From Vibrio ostreicida (GTDB taxonomy: Bacteria; Pseudomonadota; Gammaproteobacteria; Enterobacterales; Vibrionaceae), in the NCBI RefSeq assembly GCF_013074385.2, contig NZ_JABEYA020000018.1, forward strand, positions 1 to 64,000: a stretch of 64,000 bases of DNA, read 5' to 3'. The notes below the pieces were generated by a model. It worked only from the letters and a program-made list of their open reading frames with translations, was not told the DNA's origin and did not search any database. Positions 52,899 through 62,065 of the stretch are shown piece after piece (position 1 is the stretch's first letter; each line of letters opens with the position of its first letter). The translations under genes were made by a program, and so were the position numbers.

Positions 52899-53717
52899 AT
52901 GCAGGCTCGATTACTTTTATTACTGCTCCTATCTTCCTCGATATATGCGGCGCCAGCAGAGCGCATAATTAGCCTTGCACCTCACGCAACCGAACTCGCG
53001 TACGCAGCAGGTTTAGGCGATCAATTGATCGCGGTCAGTGAGCACAGCGATTACCCAATAGCGGCACAAAAACTGGAAAAAGTATCAAATTATCAGGGAC
53101 TCAAACTTGAACGTATTATCGCTCTCCAACCGGATCTTATTATCGCTTGGCCCTCAGGTAATCCAGCGCGGGAGCTCGATAAACTCAAGCAATTTGGTTT
53201 CAATATTTACGATACGAATACAGGAACACTTGACGATATTGCCTCCAATATCGAGCAGCTAAGCCAATATTCACAAGACCCCTCCGTAGGCAACCACTCA
53301 GCCACACAGTTTCGAGAGAAACTTCGCCAACTCAAACAGACTTATCAGACCGATAGCCCCGTCAGATACTTTTATCAATTGAGCGCAACCCCATTAATGA
53401 CAGTGGCAAATGGAAAATGGCCCAGTGAAGTCTTTTCTTTTTGTGGCGGCGTCAACATCTTCGAAAACAGTTCTGTCTCATATCCTCAAATAGGAAAAGA
53501 GCTCGTATTATTGCGCGACCCTGACGTTATCTTTACCTCAGAACACAGAGTGGCTGAAGACAATACATGGCATGATTGGCAAGGTTCCCTGACTGCGGTT
53601 AGAGAAAGCCACATATGGTCCCTCAATTCTGACTGGCTAAACCGGCCAACGATAAGAACGTTGAATGCTGTTGAAGAGATCTGTCAATACTTTGAGAAAG
53701 TCAGGCAAAATCGCTAA
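52899..53717 (+). CDS. btuF: Periplasmic vitamin B12-binding protein BtuF
   Basis: A 272-residue periplasmic substrate-binding protein with signal peptide ending YAAPAE (near residue 20) and the type III fold. RIISLAPHATELAYAAGLGDQL and SEHSDYP are typical of BtuF, the B12 component of BtuCDF. It begins directly after the cobD-like stop, so the genes form an operon with mtnN. The BtuC and BtuD genes are not in the window. Confidence 0.93.
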   Translation: MQARLLLLLLLSSSIYAAPAERIISLAPHATELAYAAGLGDQLIAVSEHSDYPIAAQKLEKVSNYQGLKLERIIALQPDLIIAWPSGNPARELDKLKQFGFNIYDTNTGTLDDIASNIEQLSQYSQDPSVGNHSATQFREKLRQLKQTYQTDSPVRYFYQLSATPLMTVANGKWPSEVFSFCGGVNIFENSSVSYPQIGKELVLLRDPDVIFTSEHRVAEDNTWHDWQGSLTAVRESHIWSLNSDWLNRPTIRTLNAVEEICQYFEKVRQNR

Positions 53718-53802
53718 CAACCTTAACCTTGAATACATTACAATCCTTGATTTGTGATCTAACTCAGGTAAAACCTGAATCTTAATGAGAGATTAAATTC
53801 CA

Positions 53803-54423
53803 GTGGATTCTATCCTGCTCTACAGTATCGATTTATTCGGTACCGCTATTTTTGCTATTTCCGGCGTTCTGCTCGCAGGCAGACTAAAAATGGACCCATT
53901 TGGTGTAGTGGTACTAGGCAGTGTCACCGCCATTGGCGGGGGAACCATTCGTGATATGTCACTTGGCGCAACCCCCGTATTCTGGGTCACAGATACCAAC
54001 TACCTTTGGACAATTCTTATTACTTGTCTACTCACCATGCTCATTGTGCGTCGACCCAAACGCCTTGCGTGGTGGATCATGCCAGTTTGCGATGCCATCG
54101 GGTTGGCTGTTTTTGTTGGTATTGGCGTCGACAAAGCAATGTCATATCAAGATTCAGCACTGGTGGCCATTATCATGGGAGTAATTACCGGGTGTGGTGG
54201 CGGTATCATCCGTGATGTTCTAGCCAGAGAAGTACCCATGGTTTTACGAAGTGAGGTCTATGCCACTGCCTGTATTGCGGGCGGTATATTTCATACCATG
54301 TCGCTGGCGATGGGGCACGATAACGATACGGCATTCTTAGCTGGGGTATTTTCAACGTTGTTGATTCGTTTGGGAGCTATTCGCTGGCATTTATCCCTAC
54401 CAACATTCGCATTGAATCGATAA
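53803..54423 (+). CDS. TRIC/UPF0126 membrane protein (YicG-like)
   Basis: A 206-residue membrane protein with about six or seven helices and the paired AIGGGTIRDM and GCGGGIIRDV motifs typical of the UPF0126 family, which has the fold of the TRIC cation channels. Some members transport glycine. The start is GTG at 53803, with only a weak GAGAG site before it. Substrate unknown here. A hairpin terminator follows. Confidence 0.85.
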   Translation: MDSILLYSIDLFGTAIFAISGVLLAGRLKMDPFGVVVLGSVTAIGGGTIRDMSLGATPVFWVTDTNYLWTILITCLLTMLIVRRPKRLAWWIMPVCDAIGLAVFVGIGVDKAMSYQDSALVAIIMGVITGCGGGIIRDVLAREVPMVLRSEVYATACIAGGIFHTMSLAMGHDNDTAFLAGVFSTLLIRLGAIRWHLSLPTFALNR

Positions 54424-54430
54424 TGTGGTA

Positions 54431-54464
54431 GATAAATAAGGTCGCTTTGGCGACCCTATTTATC
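54431..54464. terminator. Terminator between TRIC gene and thrC
   Basis: Long stem GATAAATA(A)GGTCGC / GCGACC(C)TATTTATC with loop TTTG and one mismatch, between convergent genes. The T tracts are short, so strength is uncertain. Confidence 0.7.
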
Positions 54465-54479
54465 TCGTTCGACTATCGG

Positions 54480-55763
54480 TTACTTTTGAACTTTACGAAG
54501 CACAACTTTCAATGCATCGAAATCATTAGAAAGCTCTTGAGATAAAAGTTCCATTGCAGCGTGCTTAGCCAATGGTGCCGGAAGCTCAATATCCAAGCCT
54601 AAAATATCATCGACAACTTCTTTAAATTTAGCGGGATGCGCCGTACATAAAAAAAAGCCAGTTTCGCCTTCTTGCAGCTGCTCATTTAATAAACGGTAGG
54701 CAATGGCCCCATGAGGCTCACACAAATAGCCTAACGAGTGTAAATCGCGGACTGATTCTGCACTTTGCAGATCCGACACTTTACCTTTACCTAATGTATC
54801 CAGACCCCAACCCTTCAACCGACATAGCTCTTCGATACGAGGCCAGTTGTTCGGCTGGCTAACGTCCATGGCATTAGAGGTCGTCGCCACCGTCGGTTTA
54901 GGCTCCCATTGTCCTGTCTCCAGATAACGAGGAACGGTGTCATTTTCGTTGGTCGCAGCAATAAAGCGTTTAACGGGTAAACCGAGAGCTTTCGCCAATA
55001 AACCTGCAGTGAGATTGCCAAAATTACCACTCGGTACTGATATGACAAGATTTTCACGTTGCTCTTTAGTCAATTGGGAAGCGGCTTCAAAGTAGTAGCA
55101 AATTTGAGCCATAAGGCGACTTATATTGATAGAGTTGGCGGAATTCAGGCCAATTTCCTCACGCAAGTCTGCGTCATCAAATGCTTGCTTTACAAGCGCT
55201 TGGCATGCATCAAAATCACCGTCAATGGATACTGTGTGAATATTACCCCCTAAAGTACAGAAGAGTTTCTCCTGAAGTGGGCTGATTTTTCCATTTGGAT
55301 AAAGAATAACAACATTGATGTCCTCCATACCATAAAAGGCATGCGCTACAGCCGCACCAGTATCGCCTGATGTTGCCGTCAATATTGTAATCTTACCGCC
55401 ATCTGATACGGCAACAAGCGATTGCGCCATAAAGCGCCCACCAAAATCTTTAAACGCCAGTGTAGGCCCATGGAATAACTCCAATGCATACACACCTTCT
55501 TTGATACGGTTTATTGGCGCCGAAAACTGAAAAGCAGAGTCCACCATAGCGTGTACTTGCTCTTTTGCTAATTCATCACCAATCAAAGCGGCTAAAATCT
55601 TTGTACTACGCGATACAAAGTCTTCTGCAAGCAAGGCATCCACATCATCAAGCTCTGGTAGAGTCGATGGAAAGAAAAGGCCTTGGTTACGACCTAGCCC
55701 TTGACGAACAGCTTGGCCAAACGTTACTTGTTGATCATTTTCTTTTATATTGTACAGCTTCAT
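54480..55763 (-). CDS. thrC: Threonine synthase
   Basis: This PLP enzyme makes threonine from O-phosphohomoserine. The 427-residue protein has the PLP-lysine motif GPTLAFKDFGGRF (Lys near 107) and TATSGDTGAAV. It overlaps thrB by 4 bases (ATGA), the last gene of thrABC. The length fits the enteric enzyme. Confidence 0.97.
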   Translation of the reverse strand: MKLYNIKENDQQVTFGQAVRQGLGRNQGLFFPSTLPELDDVDALLAEDFVSRSTKILAALIGDELAKEQVHAMVDSAFQFSAPINRIKEGVYALELFHGPTLAFKDFGGRFMAQSLVAVSDGGKITILTATSGDTGAAVAHAFYGMEDINVVILYPNGKISPLQEKLFCTLGGNIHTVSIDGDFDACQALVKQAFDDADLREEIGLNSANSINISRLMAQICYYFEAASQLTKEQRENLVISVPSGNFGNLTAGLLAKALGLPVKRFIAATNENDTVPRYLETGQWEPKPTVATTSNAMDVSQPNNWPRIEELCRLKGWGLDTLGKGKVSDLQSAESVRDLHSLGYLCEPHGAIAYRLLNEQLQEGETGFFLCTAHPAKFKEVVDDILGLDIELPAPLAKHAAMELLSQELSNDFDALKVVLRKVQK

Positions 55764-56728
55764 AGCTCACTTCCTGTCACTTTCGAACCTTGCTTGTCAA
55801 GTTGGCAAACATGGACGAACCCTTGTTCGTTTTGTACGTAATTTTGTTCAAGCCAGCGTGCAACACGCTCAGCCACTTCTTTATCATTGCAAATACTAAA
55901 TAACGTCGGGCCACTGCCGGATATTCCGGTCGCCAATGCTCCCGCCGATGTCGCATAGCGGCGTGCCTGAGCAAAGCCTGGCAGCAGTTTCTCACGATAC
56001 GGTTCGGCAATCACGTCTTTAATCATTTTTGCCGCCAGCTCAGGTTGACCGGAGTGACACGCATGAATAAAGCCCGCTAAATGACGACCATGAGCAATCA
56101 CATCTTGACGACGATACTGAGAAGGTAGAATGCCACGAGCTTCAGCCGTAGAAACCTTGATTCCTGGGTAGGCCATAACCCAATACCAATCATCAAAGCA
56201 GGGAACAGTCTGGCTAATGATATCCAATTCTTCCAACATCAATTGCACACCACCGAGATAACAAGGAGCGACATTGTCGTAATGTACCCCCCCAGAAATC
56301 TGACCTTCCATTTCGCCCATTAAGTCCAGTAACTCATTACTAGTGAGTGGATTACCATGAAATTGATTTAAAGCATCTAAAGCCGCGACAATCGAGCAAG
56401 CACTGGAGCCTAACCCAGACCCGATCGGCATATTTTTCTCAAGTGTCATCTCTAAAGGCAATAATATCTCCGTCTTTTTTTCCAGCTCCCTAGCAAAAAC
56501 TTTCCAGCAATCGTAGACAATATTTTCTTTAGGATCAGCGGGTAATCTATCAACAAAGTTCCCTGATGTTTTTAGACTAAATTGTTGAACGCTCGCCTTG
56601 ACCCATACCCGATCACCCAGCAAAGTCCCATCCACTGGGGATACTGCGGCACCAAGCACATCAAAACCAACGCTTACATTTCCTATGGATGCTGGGGCAT
56701 AAACCACGACGTCCTGACCAATACTCAT
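55760..56728 (-). CDS. thrB: Homoserine kinase
   Basis: The enzyme phosphorylates homoserine. The 322-residue GHMP-family kinase has the ATP-binding segment PIGSGLGSSACSIVAALDA near residue 105 and GSGPTLFSI near the C-terminus. It begins 4 bases after thrA and overlaps thrC by 4, so translation of thrABC is coupled. Confidence 0.97.
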   Translation of the reverse strand: MSIGQDVVVYAPASIGNVSVGFDVLGAAVSPVDGTLLGDRVWVKASVQQFSLKTSGNFVDRLPADPKENIVYDCWKVFARELEKKTEILLPLEMTLEKNMPIGSGLGSSACSIVAALDALNQFHGNPLTSNELLDLMGEMEGQISGGVHYDNVAPCYLGGVQLMLEELDIISQTVPCFDDWYWVMAYPGIKVSTAEARGILPSQYRRQDVIAHGRHLAGFIHACHSGQPELAAKMIKDVIAEPYREKLLPGFAQARRYATSAGALATGISGSGPTLFSICNDKEVAERVARWLEQNYVQNEQGFVHVCQLDKQGSKVTGSEL

Positions 56729-56732
56729 CGAC

Positions 56733-59192
56733 TTAGACCCCTAATTTCCAACCCAACGTACGCATCACGTCAGCAAATACCCCCGCCGCAGTGACCTCAG
56801 TTCCAGCGCCATAACCACGTAATACCAGTGGGATCGGCTGATAGTAACGGCTGTAAAATGCCAGCGCATTTTCACCGTCTTTGATTTTGAACATAGGATC
56901 GTTACCATCAACCGCCGCCATAGTGACCCGACATTGACCCTCGGAAATTTCACCGACATAACGTAAGACTTTCCCTTCTTCCGCAGCTTTAGCTGACAAT
57001 TCTTGAAAATAAGCATCCGCTTCTGGTAACCGTGCCATAAAATCGTCGACGCTGCCTGAATCATCAAAACCTGGTGGCAGCGCTTGATCAACAATGACTT
57101 CCTCTAACTCGAGGCTCATTCCTGCTTCGCGGGCCAAAATAAGCAATTTACGCGCAACATCCATTCCTGAGAGATCATCGCGTGGATCAGGTTCAGTAAA
57201 ACCATGTTGCTTGGCAATATTTGTTGCCTGACTCAGTGTCATCCCTTCATCCAACTTACCAAAAATGTATGACAGTGAACCCGACAAAATACCGCTAAAA
57301 CGCTCAAGTTCATCGCCTGCGGCGATCAAGTTTTGAAGGTTTTCAATCACCGGCAAGCCTGCGCCTACGGTAGTTTCATACATCAGTTTACGTCGAGAGC
57401 TTCGAGCAATATCACGCAATTGATGGTAGTAAGCCATACCTGCGGTATTTGCTTTCTTATTGGGCGTAACGACATGGAAGCCTGCGGCAAGGAAATCAGA
57501 GTACTGGTTAGCAATCGCTTCACTAGAAGTACAATCGACCAAAACGGGATTAATAATATGATTGCGCTGTACGAGTGAAATTAAACGAGCCAAGCTAAAC
57601 TCTTCTGTGGCATCTTTCATTCGATCCCGCCAGTGTTTTAGGGGGAGTCCTTCACTGTCAAGTAATAGTCCTTTGCTGTTCGCTAAACCACACACTCTAA
57701 GCACAATACCTTTTTCCGCCAATTTAGCCTGCTGACGTTGAATTTGATCGACCAGCTCACCGCCCACACCTCCCACTCCAACAACAAAAACATCGAGGAA
57801 ATGTTTGGAATTAAAGAGGTTTTCATGACACGCCTTAATCGCTTCTGAAATCTTATCTTCTGGAATAACCGCAGATATAGCGCGTTCAGATGATCCTTGT
57901 GCGATAGCCACTATGTTAACGTTTACTTCAGCAAGTGAAGAGAAAAACTGAGAGGCCACACCACGAGATGTCCGCATACCGTCACCCACCAGAGTCACGA
58001 TCGCAACGTCGTCCATGAATTCGACTGGCTCAAGTAGGCCATCTTTAAGTTCCAACTCAAAAGCATCGTTAAGTGCTTGTTGGGCAATTTTTTTATCCTG
58101 AGATTCAATACAGAAACTGATGCTGTATTCAGACGAAGACTGGGTAATTAAAACGATAGAAGCCCCCGCTGAAGACATTGCGCCAAAAACGCGGCTAGCC
58201 ATACCAACCATGCCTTTCATTCCAGGACCAGAAACATTGACCATGGTAAGATCACCCAAGGTGGTGATCCCTTTAATGGAGAGTTTATCTTCACCAGTAT
58301 CCTGACCAATTAAGGTTCCTGCTCCTTGAGGGTTAAAACTGTTTTTAATGAGGCAAGGAATATGGAACTGGGCAATCGGAGCAATGGTTTTGGGGTGGAG
58401 AACAGACGCACCAAAATAGGAAAGTTCCATCGCCTCCTGATAGCTTAAACTCTTAAGTAAACGAGCGTCTTCCACCAAGCGGGGATCACAGTTAAAAACC
58501 CCATCCACATCTGTCCAAATTTCACAGCATTCCGCTCTGAGGCAAGCCGCGAGTACTGCCGCAGAATAGTCTGACCCATTACGTCCAAGCGTCACGATTT
58601 CGCCTTGTTCATTGCCTGCTGTGAATCCAGGCATAATATTGACATGGCCTTTCAGTAACGGCTGATTACGGAAGTTTTGCGTCGAAACCTCAACATCGAC
58701 CATGGCTTCTAGATATTCACCTTGAGCAAATAAATAGTGTACAGGATCAATTAAGCTAGCGGGTTGATCTTTCGCCTCCAAAACGGCCTTCATCAACTGA
58801 ACAGAAATTCGCTCACCCTTACTAATGATTCGCGCATTCACATTGTCTGGACACATACCCAGAAGATCAATGCCATGGACAAACTGTCGAAGTTGAGTTA
58901 ACGATGTCTTGACCTGATTGTCATAATCAGAGCCATCGATATGGGGTAAAACGTGTTTAATCCCCTGATACAAATCACGTAAAGCATCTTCTAGCTCATT
59001 AATTTGCAATTCAGCTTGACCATTTTTTAGTGCTCCATCAATCACTGCGACCAATTTATTCGTTGTTTTTCCGGGCGCGGATAGGACCACAGCGACCTCT
59101 TCCTGCTGTGCATTGTTCGCAATGATATCTGCGGCTCGTAAAAAGCGCTCCGCATCGGCTAATGATGAGCCTCCAAATTTCAAAACACGCAT
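56733..59192 (-). CDS. thrA: Aspartokinase I / homoserine dehydrogenase I
   Basis: Bifunctional enzyme of 819 residues for the first and third steps of the threonine branch from aspartate. It has the aspartokinase start RVLKFGGSSLADAERFL (1-290), ACT domains (about 310-460) that bind threonine, and homoserine dehydrogenase (about 465-815) with VFVVGVGGVGGELVDQIQ. The ATG at 59192 follows GGAGGAAGTA and matches the E. coli start. Transcription is attenuated by the thrL region. Confidence 0.97.
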   Translation of the reverse strand: MRVLKFGGSSLADAERFLRAADIIANNAQQEEVAVVLSAPGKTTNKLVAVIDGALKNGQAELQINELEDALRDLYQGIKHVLPHIDGSDYDNQVKTSLTQLRQFVHGIDLLGMCPDNVNARIISKGERISVQLMKAVLEAKDQPASLIDPVHYLFAQGEYLEAMVDVEVSTQNFRNQPLLKGHVNIMPGFTAGNEQGEIVTLGRNGSDYSAAVLAACLRAECCEIWTDVDGVFNCDPRLVEDARLLKSLSYQEAMELSYFGASVLHPKTIAPIAQFHIPCLIKNSFNPQGAGTLIGQDTGEDKLSIKGITTLGDLTMVNVSGPGMKGMVGMASRVFGAMSSAGASIVLITQSSSEYSISFCIESQDKKIAQQALNDAFELELKDGLLEPVEFMDDVAIVTLVGDGMRTSRGVASQFFSSLAEVNVNIVAIAQGSSERAISAVIPEDKISEAIKACHENLFNSKHFLDVFVVGVGGVGGELVDQIQRQQAKLAEKGIVLRVCGLANSKGLLLDSEGLPLKHWRDRMKDATEEFSLARLISLVQRNHIINPVLVDCTSSEAIANQYSDFLAAGFHVVTPNKKANTAGMAYYHQLRDIARSSRRKLMYETTVGAGLPVIENLQNLIAAGDELERFSGILSGSLSYIFGKLDEGMTLSQATNIAKQHGFTEPDPRDDLSGMDVARKLLILAREAGMSLELEEVIVDQALPPGFDDSGSVDDFMARLPEADAYFQELSAKAAEEGKVLRYVGEISEGQCRVTMAAVDGNDPMFKIKDGENALAFYSRYYQPIPLVLRGYGAGTEVTAAGVFADVMRTLGWKLGV

Positions 59193-59219
59193 TACTTCCT
59201 CCAAAAATCTGTCAATTGG

Positions 59220-59256
59220 TATAAAAAAAGGCCTGTATCTGGTGGGATACAGGCCT
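59220..59256 (-). terminator. Attenuator of the thr operon
   Basis: On the minus strand AGGCCTGTATC (59246-59256), 6-base loop, GATACAGGCCT (59229-59239), then seven T. It lies between thrL and thrA, so it is the attenuation terminator, which should be lifted when the ribosome stalls on Thr or Ile codons. Confidence 0.9.
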
Positions 59257-59277
59257 TTTTTTTAAAATTTCTTTCGC

Positions 59278-59331
59278 TTAGCCGCCTGCCCCAACATGTA
59301 TGATGTCGGTAATAATAATGGTGGTGGTCAT
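59278..59331 (-). CDS. thrL: thr operon leader peptide
   Basis: A 17-residue ORF, MTTTIIITDIIHVGAGG, with four Thr and five Ile codons. It lies 22 bases upstream of the attenuator hairpin and about 85 bases before thrA. Runs of Thr and Ile codons are the classic sensor of the thrABC attenuator. The sequence differs from the E. coli leader but follows the same logic. Confidence 0.92.
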   Translation of the reverse strand: MTTTIIITDIIHVGAGG

Positions 59332-59623
59332 TACTGAAAGGCTGAGCTTATACATATATAAATGTTTGCGATAGTGTGATTGCTTACCCATACGTTTAAC
59401 CCATTTGTTATTCTCGAGTCAATGAAAAAAAATATTTTTTTCTTTGTTCGGGTCGGAAAATCTGTTCTGTGAGCCAGTTCAACAAGTTATCTTTCGACGA
59501 AACAGTTTGAGTATGGTTGCATAATAAGGAAATCGATCATGGTCTTAAAATGTCGCTACCAGCTTGAGTGATTTATGCTTTAATTGATCGTGCGGTGGAT
59601 CAATAACAATCAAGGAGTGGCAA
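59332..59623. other. thrL / envelope-gene divergent region
   Basis: About 290 bases between divergent genes. It holds the thr promoter candidate and a perfect 7-bp inverted repeat ATTGATC-N8-GATCAAT at 59583-59604, 20 bases before the envelope gene start. The latter may be a leader hairpin or an operator. Nothing else seen. Confidence 0.45.
59394..59422 (-). promoter_or_regulatory. Candidate thr operon promoter
   Basis: Minus strand TTGACT at 59417-59422, 17-base spacer, TTAAAC at 59394-59399. The -35 is good, but the -10 matches only 3 of 6 positions, so this is a guess based on position before thrL. Confidence 0.4.
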
Positions 59624-60085
59624 ATGAAAACAATACTAAGCCTGTTGCTAACTCTGTTCGCAAGCTCCTCACTTGCGACCGCACTGCCCGAATTGCCATC
59701 CAAATACAAAGGATCGCCACACAAGATTTTTCTCTCAAGCGAAAGCAACCATCAAGACTTCGACACTTGGAAAATTGACGGCGGTTATTCCTACAACATT
59801 TTCAGCAACATCGATGTTTATGTCGGTGCTCGTCTCGATCAGGGCAAGGACATCAATGAAAGTGGGATAATGAGCGGAGTCAGCTATCAAATCACGCCGA
59901 GAGTGTCTGTTAAAAGCACACTTCATGCCTATGCAGACGACCTAGCAGCAGACAAGGATGACAATGTCGTCAGTGCCGAGGTCTCTAGCCGGATGCGACT
60001 AACCGAAAACCTCGATTTTCATGCCACTCTCGAACATCAAGAGTGGCAGCAAGAGCTTGAGTTTGGTATTGGATTTCGTTTCTAA
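59624..60085 (+). CDS. Small putative outer-membrane beta-strand protein
   Basis: A 153-residue protein with a clear signal peptide (cleavage after LATA-LPE, near residue 20) and no membrane helix. The mature part alternates hydrophobic and polar residues in strands and ends in a C-terminal Phe (FGIGFRF), a sign of outer-membrane insertion. The length allows about eight strands. I do not recognise the family. AGGAG lies before the ATG. Its last bases overlap the convergent RraA-family gene by 4. Confidence 0.7.
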   Translation: MKTILSLLLTLFASSSLATALPELPSKYKGSPHKIFLSSESNHQDFDTWKIDGGYSYNIFSNIDVYVGARLDQGKDINESGIMSGVSYQITPRVSVKSTLHAYADDLAADKDDNVVSAEVSSRMRLTENLDFHATLEHQEWQQELEFGIGFRF

Positions 60086-60567
60086 TTCCAGTCTAGAATA
60101 TCTGCTGACGTCAAGACACCATTCCAATCAGCATAAACATAATCACTGGGTTGAATCATTTGGTTTTGTACCGTCAAGGTCACATTAATTTCTCCAGCTC
60201 CTCGCTTTTCCGTTTTGAATGGGCTGGTCCCCAACGCTTTGATGCCTATTTCCATTTCCGCCATTGCGGCCGCGTCTCGAATCGCCCCATAGATAATAAT
60301 GCCTTCCCAATGGTTGTTGATCGCTAACAGCGCCAGTTGATCGCCAAGTAACGCTTTCTGGCATGAACCGTTACCATCGACTATCAAGACTTTTCCTTTT
60401 CCATTTTGGCTCAATGCCTCTTTGATCTTTGAGTTATCATGAAAACAACGAACCGTAACAATTTCACCCCAAAATGCACTTTTATGGCCAAAGGTATGCA
60501 AAGGCAGATTCAGCAATCTGACTTTGTCCTCATGTCTATCACATATGTCCGGTGTAATGTCTTTCAT
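60082..60567 (-). CDS. RraA-family protein
   Basis: A 161-residue protein of the RraA / HMG-aldolase fold, with VLIVDGNGSCQKALLGDQLALL and IIIYGAIRDAAAMAEMEIGI. True RraA binds RNase E and inhibits it; other members are metal-dependent pyruvate aldolases. The D-x20-R-D spacing is visible (GDQLA... to AIRD), but the acidic residue usually following the RD is an Ala. It is shorter than E. coli RraA and lacks its acidic C-terminal tail. It may be an RraA paralogue or a diverged aldolase. The gene converges with the envelope gene. Confidence 0.75.
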   Translation of the reverse strand: MKDITPDICDRHEDKVRLLNLPLHTFGHKSAFWGEIVTVRCFHDNSKIKEALSQNGKGKVLIVDGNGSCQKALLGDQLALLAINNHWEGIIIYGAIRDAAAMAEMEIGIKALGTSPFKTEKRGAGEINVTLTVQNQMIQPSDYVYADWNGVLTSADILDWN

Positions 60568-60983
60568 GTTTCCTCCATGAGTATCTCAATCAAAGTTTAT
60601 TTTCATCGAAACGTCCACTCTCTAAGGCTCACTTTAGTTTGGGCACCAAGACAGCAAATGGTCATCGTAAACACAGTAAATTGCGTTTTGTTGATATTTC
60701 CCCCACAGCAAGCCTTTACCCACTGACATGACAGGGACTTTGAGATCGTCGGTTTAACGACACTCTTTCGTTGAGCTTGGGTTCTTTCTATTGACCTGAT
60801 GTTGGTTCAACCTGTGGCTGGATGGGTTCCATGCAATGATGATAGCAAACTTGTTGGCCAAAAGTTTGCCACAAAACACAAAATAGGGATCTAAGTAATT
60901 TTGCCAAAGCCGAACATTCAAACTCATGGTAAATCGTCATTTTCATCTGTTTTAGACCAATAATATTTGTTACATTCAAACTC
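60568..60983. other. Intergenic stretch upstream of arcA
   Basis: About 400 bases without a credible gene, between the divergent RraA-family gene and arcA. I see no hairpin with a T run that would mark a small RNA. The FNR site and arcA promoter lie at its right end. Confidence 0.4.
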
Positions 60984-60997
60984 TTGATATAAATCAA
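60984..60997 (+). promoter_or_regulatory. FNR site upstream of arcA
   Basis: TTGATATAAATCAA is a perfect match to the FNR consensus TTGAT-N4-ATCAA. It lies about 70 bases upstream of a predicted -35/-10 pair and about 260 bases before arcA. FNR activates arcA in E. coli. Confidence 0.8.
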
Positions 60998-61025
60998 CAA
61001 AGAGTATGGAATTAATACTCTGACG

Positions 61026-61054
61026 TTGTTAGCAAGCTGTTAACATTATAGAAT
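61026..61054 (+). promoter_or_regulatory. arcA promoter
   Basis: -35 TTGTTA (61026-61031), 17-base spacer, -10 TAGAAT (61049-61054), predicted start near 61061. The FNR site would then be centred near -70. The resulting leader of about 190 bases is long, as in E. coli arcA. Confidence 0.6.
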
Positions 61055-61251
61055 CCGCCTCAAAGACTGGTAGAGGCAATGAGGGAAGGGACCTCAGAGA
61101 AGTGAATTAGTACCATGGACGGCGGGCAATCAAAGAAAGTATGTTTTTTAGAGTCTTTGGTTTATTATCAACATCACATTACCTGTATGTTAGGTTTTTG
61201 CCTAGAATTTATTCTATTAGCACAATTTTTTCACAAGTTTAGGTACCGCCA

Positions 61252-61968
61252 ATGCAAACCCCGCACATTCTTATTGTTGAAGATGAGCAAGTAACTCGTA
61301 ACACTCTAAAGAGTATTTTTGAAGCAGAGGGATACGCTGTTTTCGAGGCCAGTGACGGTGAAGAGATGCACCAAGTGCTGTCTGACAATCAAGTAAACCT
61401 AGTAATTATGGACATCAATCTTCCGGGAAAAAATGGCCTTTTGCTTGCACGTGAATTGCGTGAACAGGCAAATGTAGCCTTAATGTTCCTTACGGGCCGA
61501 GACAATGAAGTTGACAAAATTCTTGGTCTAGAAATAGGCGCGGATGATTACATCACAAAACCTTTCAATCCTCGCGAGCTCACTATTAGAGCGCGAAATT
61601 TGCTGAGCCGCTCAATGAGTGCAACAGCAACCACTGAAGAAAAGCGCAGTGTCGAAAAATACCAATTCAATGGCTGGGTATTGGACATTAATAGTCGCTC
61701 ACTGGTTAATCCTAGTGGCGAAGGTTATAAACTGCCGCGTTCAGAGTTCCGTGCTTTACTGCATTTCTGCGAAAACCCAGGTAAGATCCAGACACGTGCT
61801 GATCTCTTGAAAAAAATGACCGGACGTGAGCTGAAGCCACATGATCGCACCGTCGATGTGACGATTCGACGTATACGCAAGCATTTTGAATCCATCTCTG
61901 GGACACCAGAAATTATTGCCACGATTCATGGTGAAGGCTATCGCTTCTGCGGTGATCTAGAAGAATAA
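61252..61968 (+). CDS. arcA: Response regulator ArcA
   Basis: ArcA is the DNA-binding regulator of the ArcAB system, which represses aerobic respiration when oxygen falls. The 238-residue OmpR-type protein has a receiver domain with the acidic pocket at D11/E12, phospho-acceptor Asp54 (VIMDINLPG), and a C-terminal winged helix with HDRTVDVTIRRIRKHFE. A strong terminator follows. The sensor ArcB is not in the window. Confidence 0.97.
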   Translation: MQTPHILIVEDEQVTRNTLKSIFEAEGYAVFEASDGEEMHQVLSDNQVNLVIMDINLPGKNGLLLARELREQANVALMFLTGRDNEVDKILGLEIGADDYITKPFNPRELTIRARNLLSRSMSATATTEEKRSVEKYQFNGWVLDINSRSLVNPSGEGYKLPRSEFRALLHFCENPGKIQTRADLLKKMTGRELKPHDRTVDVTIRRIRKHFESISGTPEIIATIHGEGYRFCGDLEE

Positions 61969-61986
61969 TGCCTGACTAAAAACTAA

Positions 61987-62012
61987 AAAATGGAGCCGAG
62001 TGGCTCCATTTT
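61987..62012 (+). terminator. arcA terminator
   Basis: Perfect 11-bp stem AAAATGGAGCC / GGCTCCATTTT with loop GAGT, followed by T, 18 bases after arcA. Confidence 0.92.
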
Positions 62013-62065
62013 TCGATTGCAGGGGTTGTTCCCAAACTCATCTATCACTTTTTCTGACAATCCGA

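Noticed and set aside
60788..61000. 70-residue minus-strand frame before arcA
   Set aside because: Runs through the FNR site, has no ribosome binding site and no recognisable sequence.
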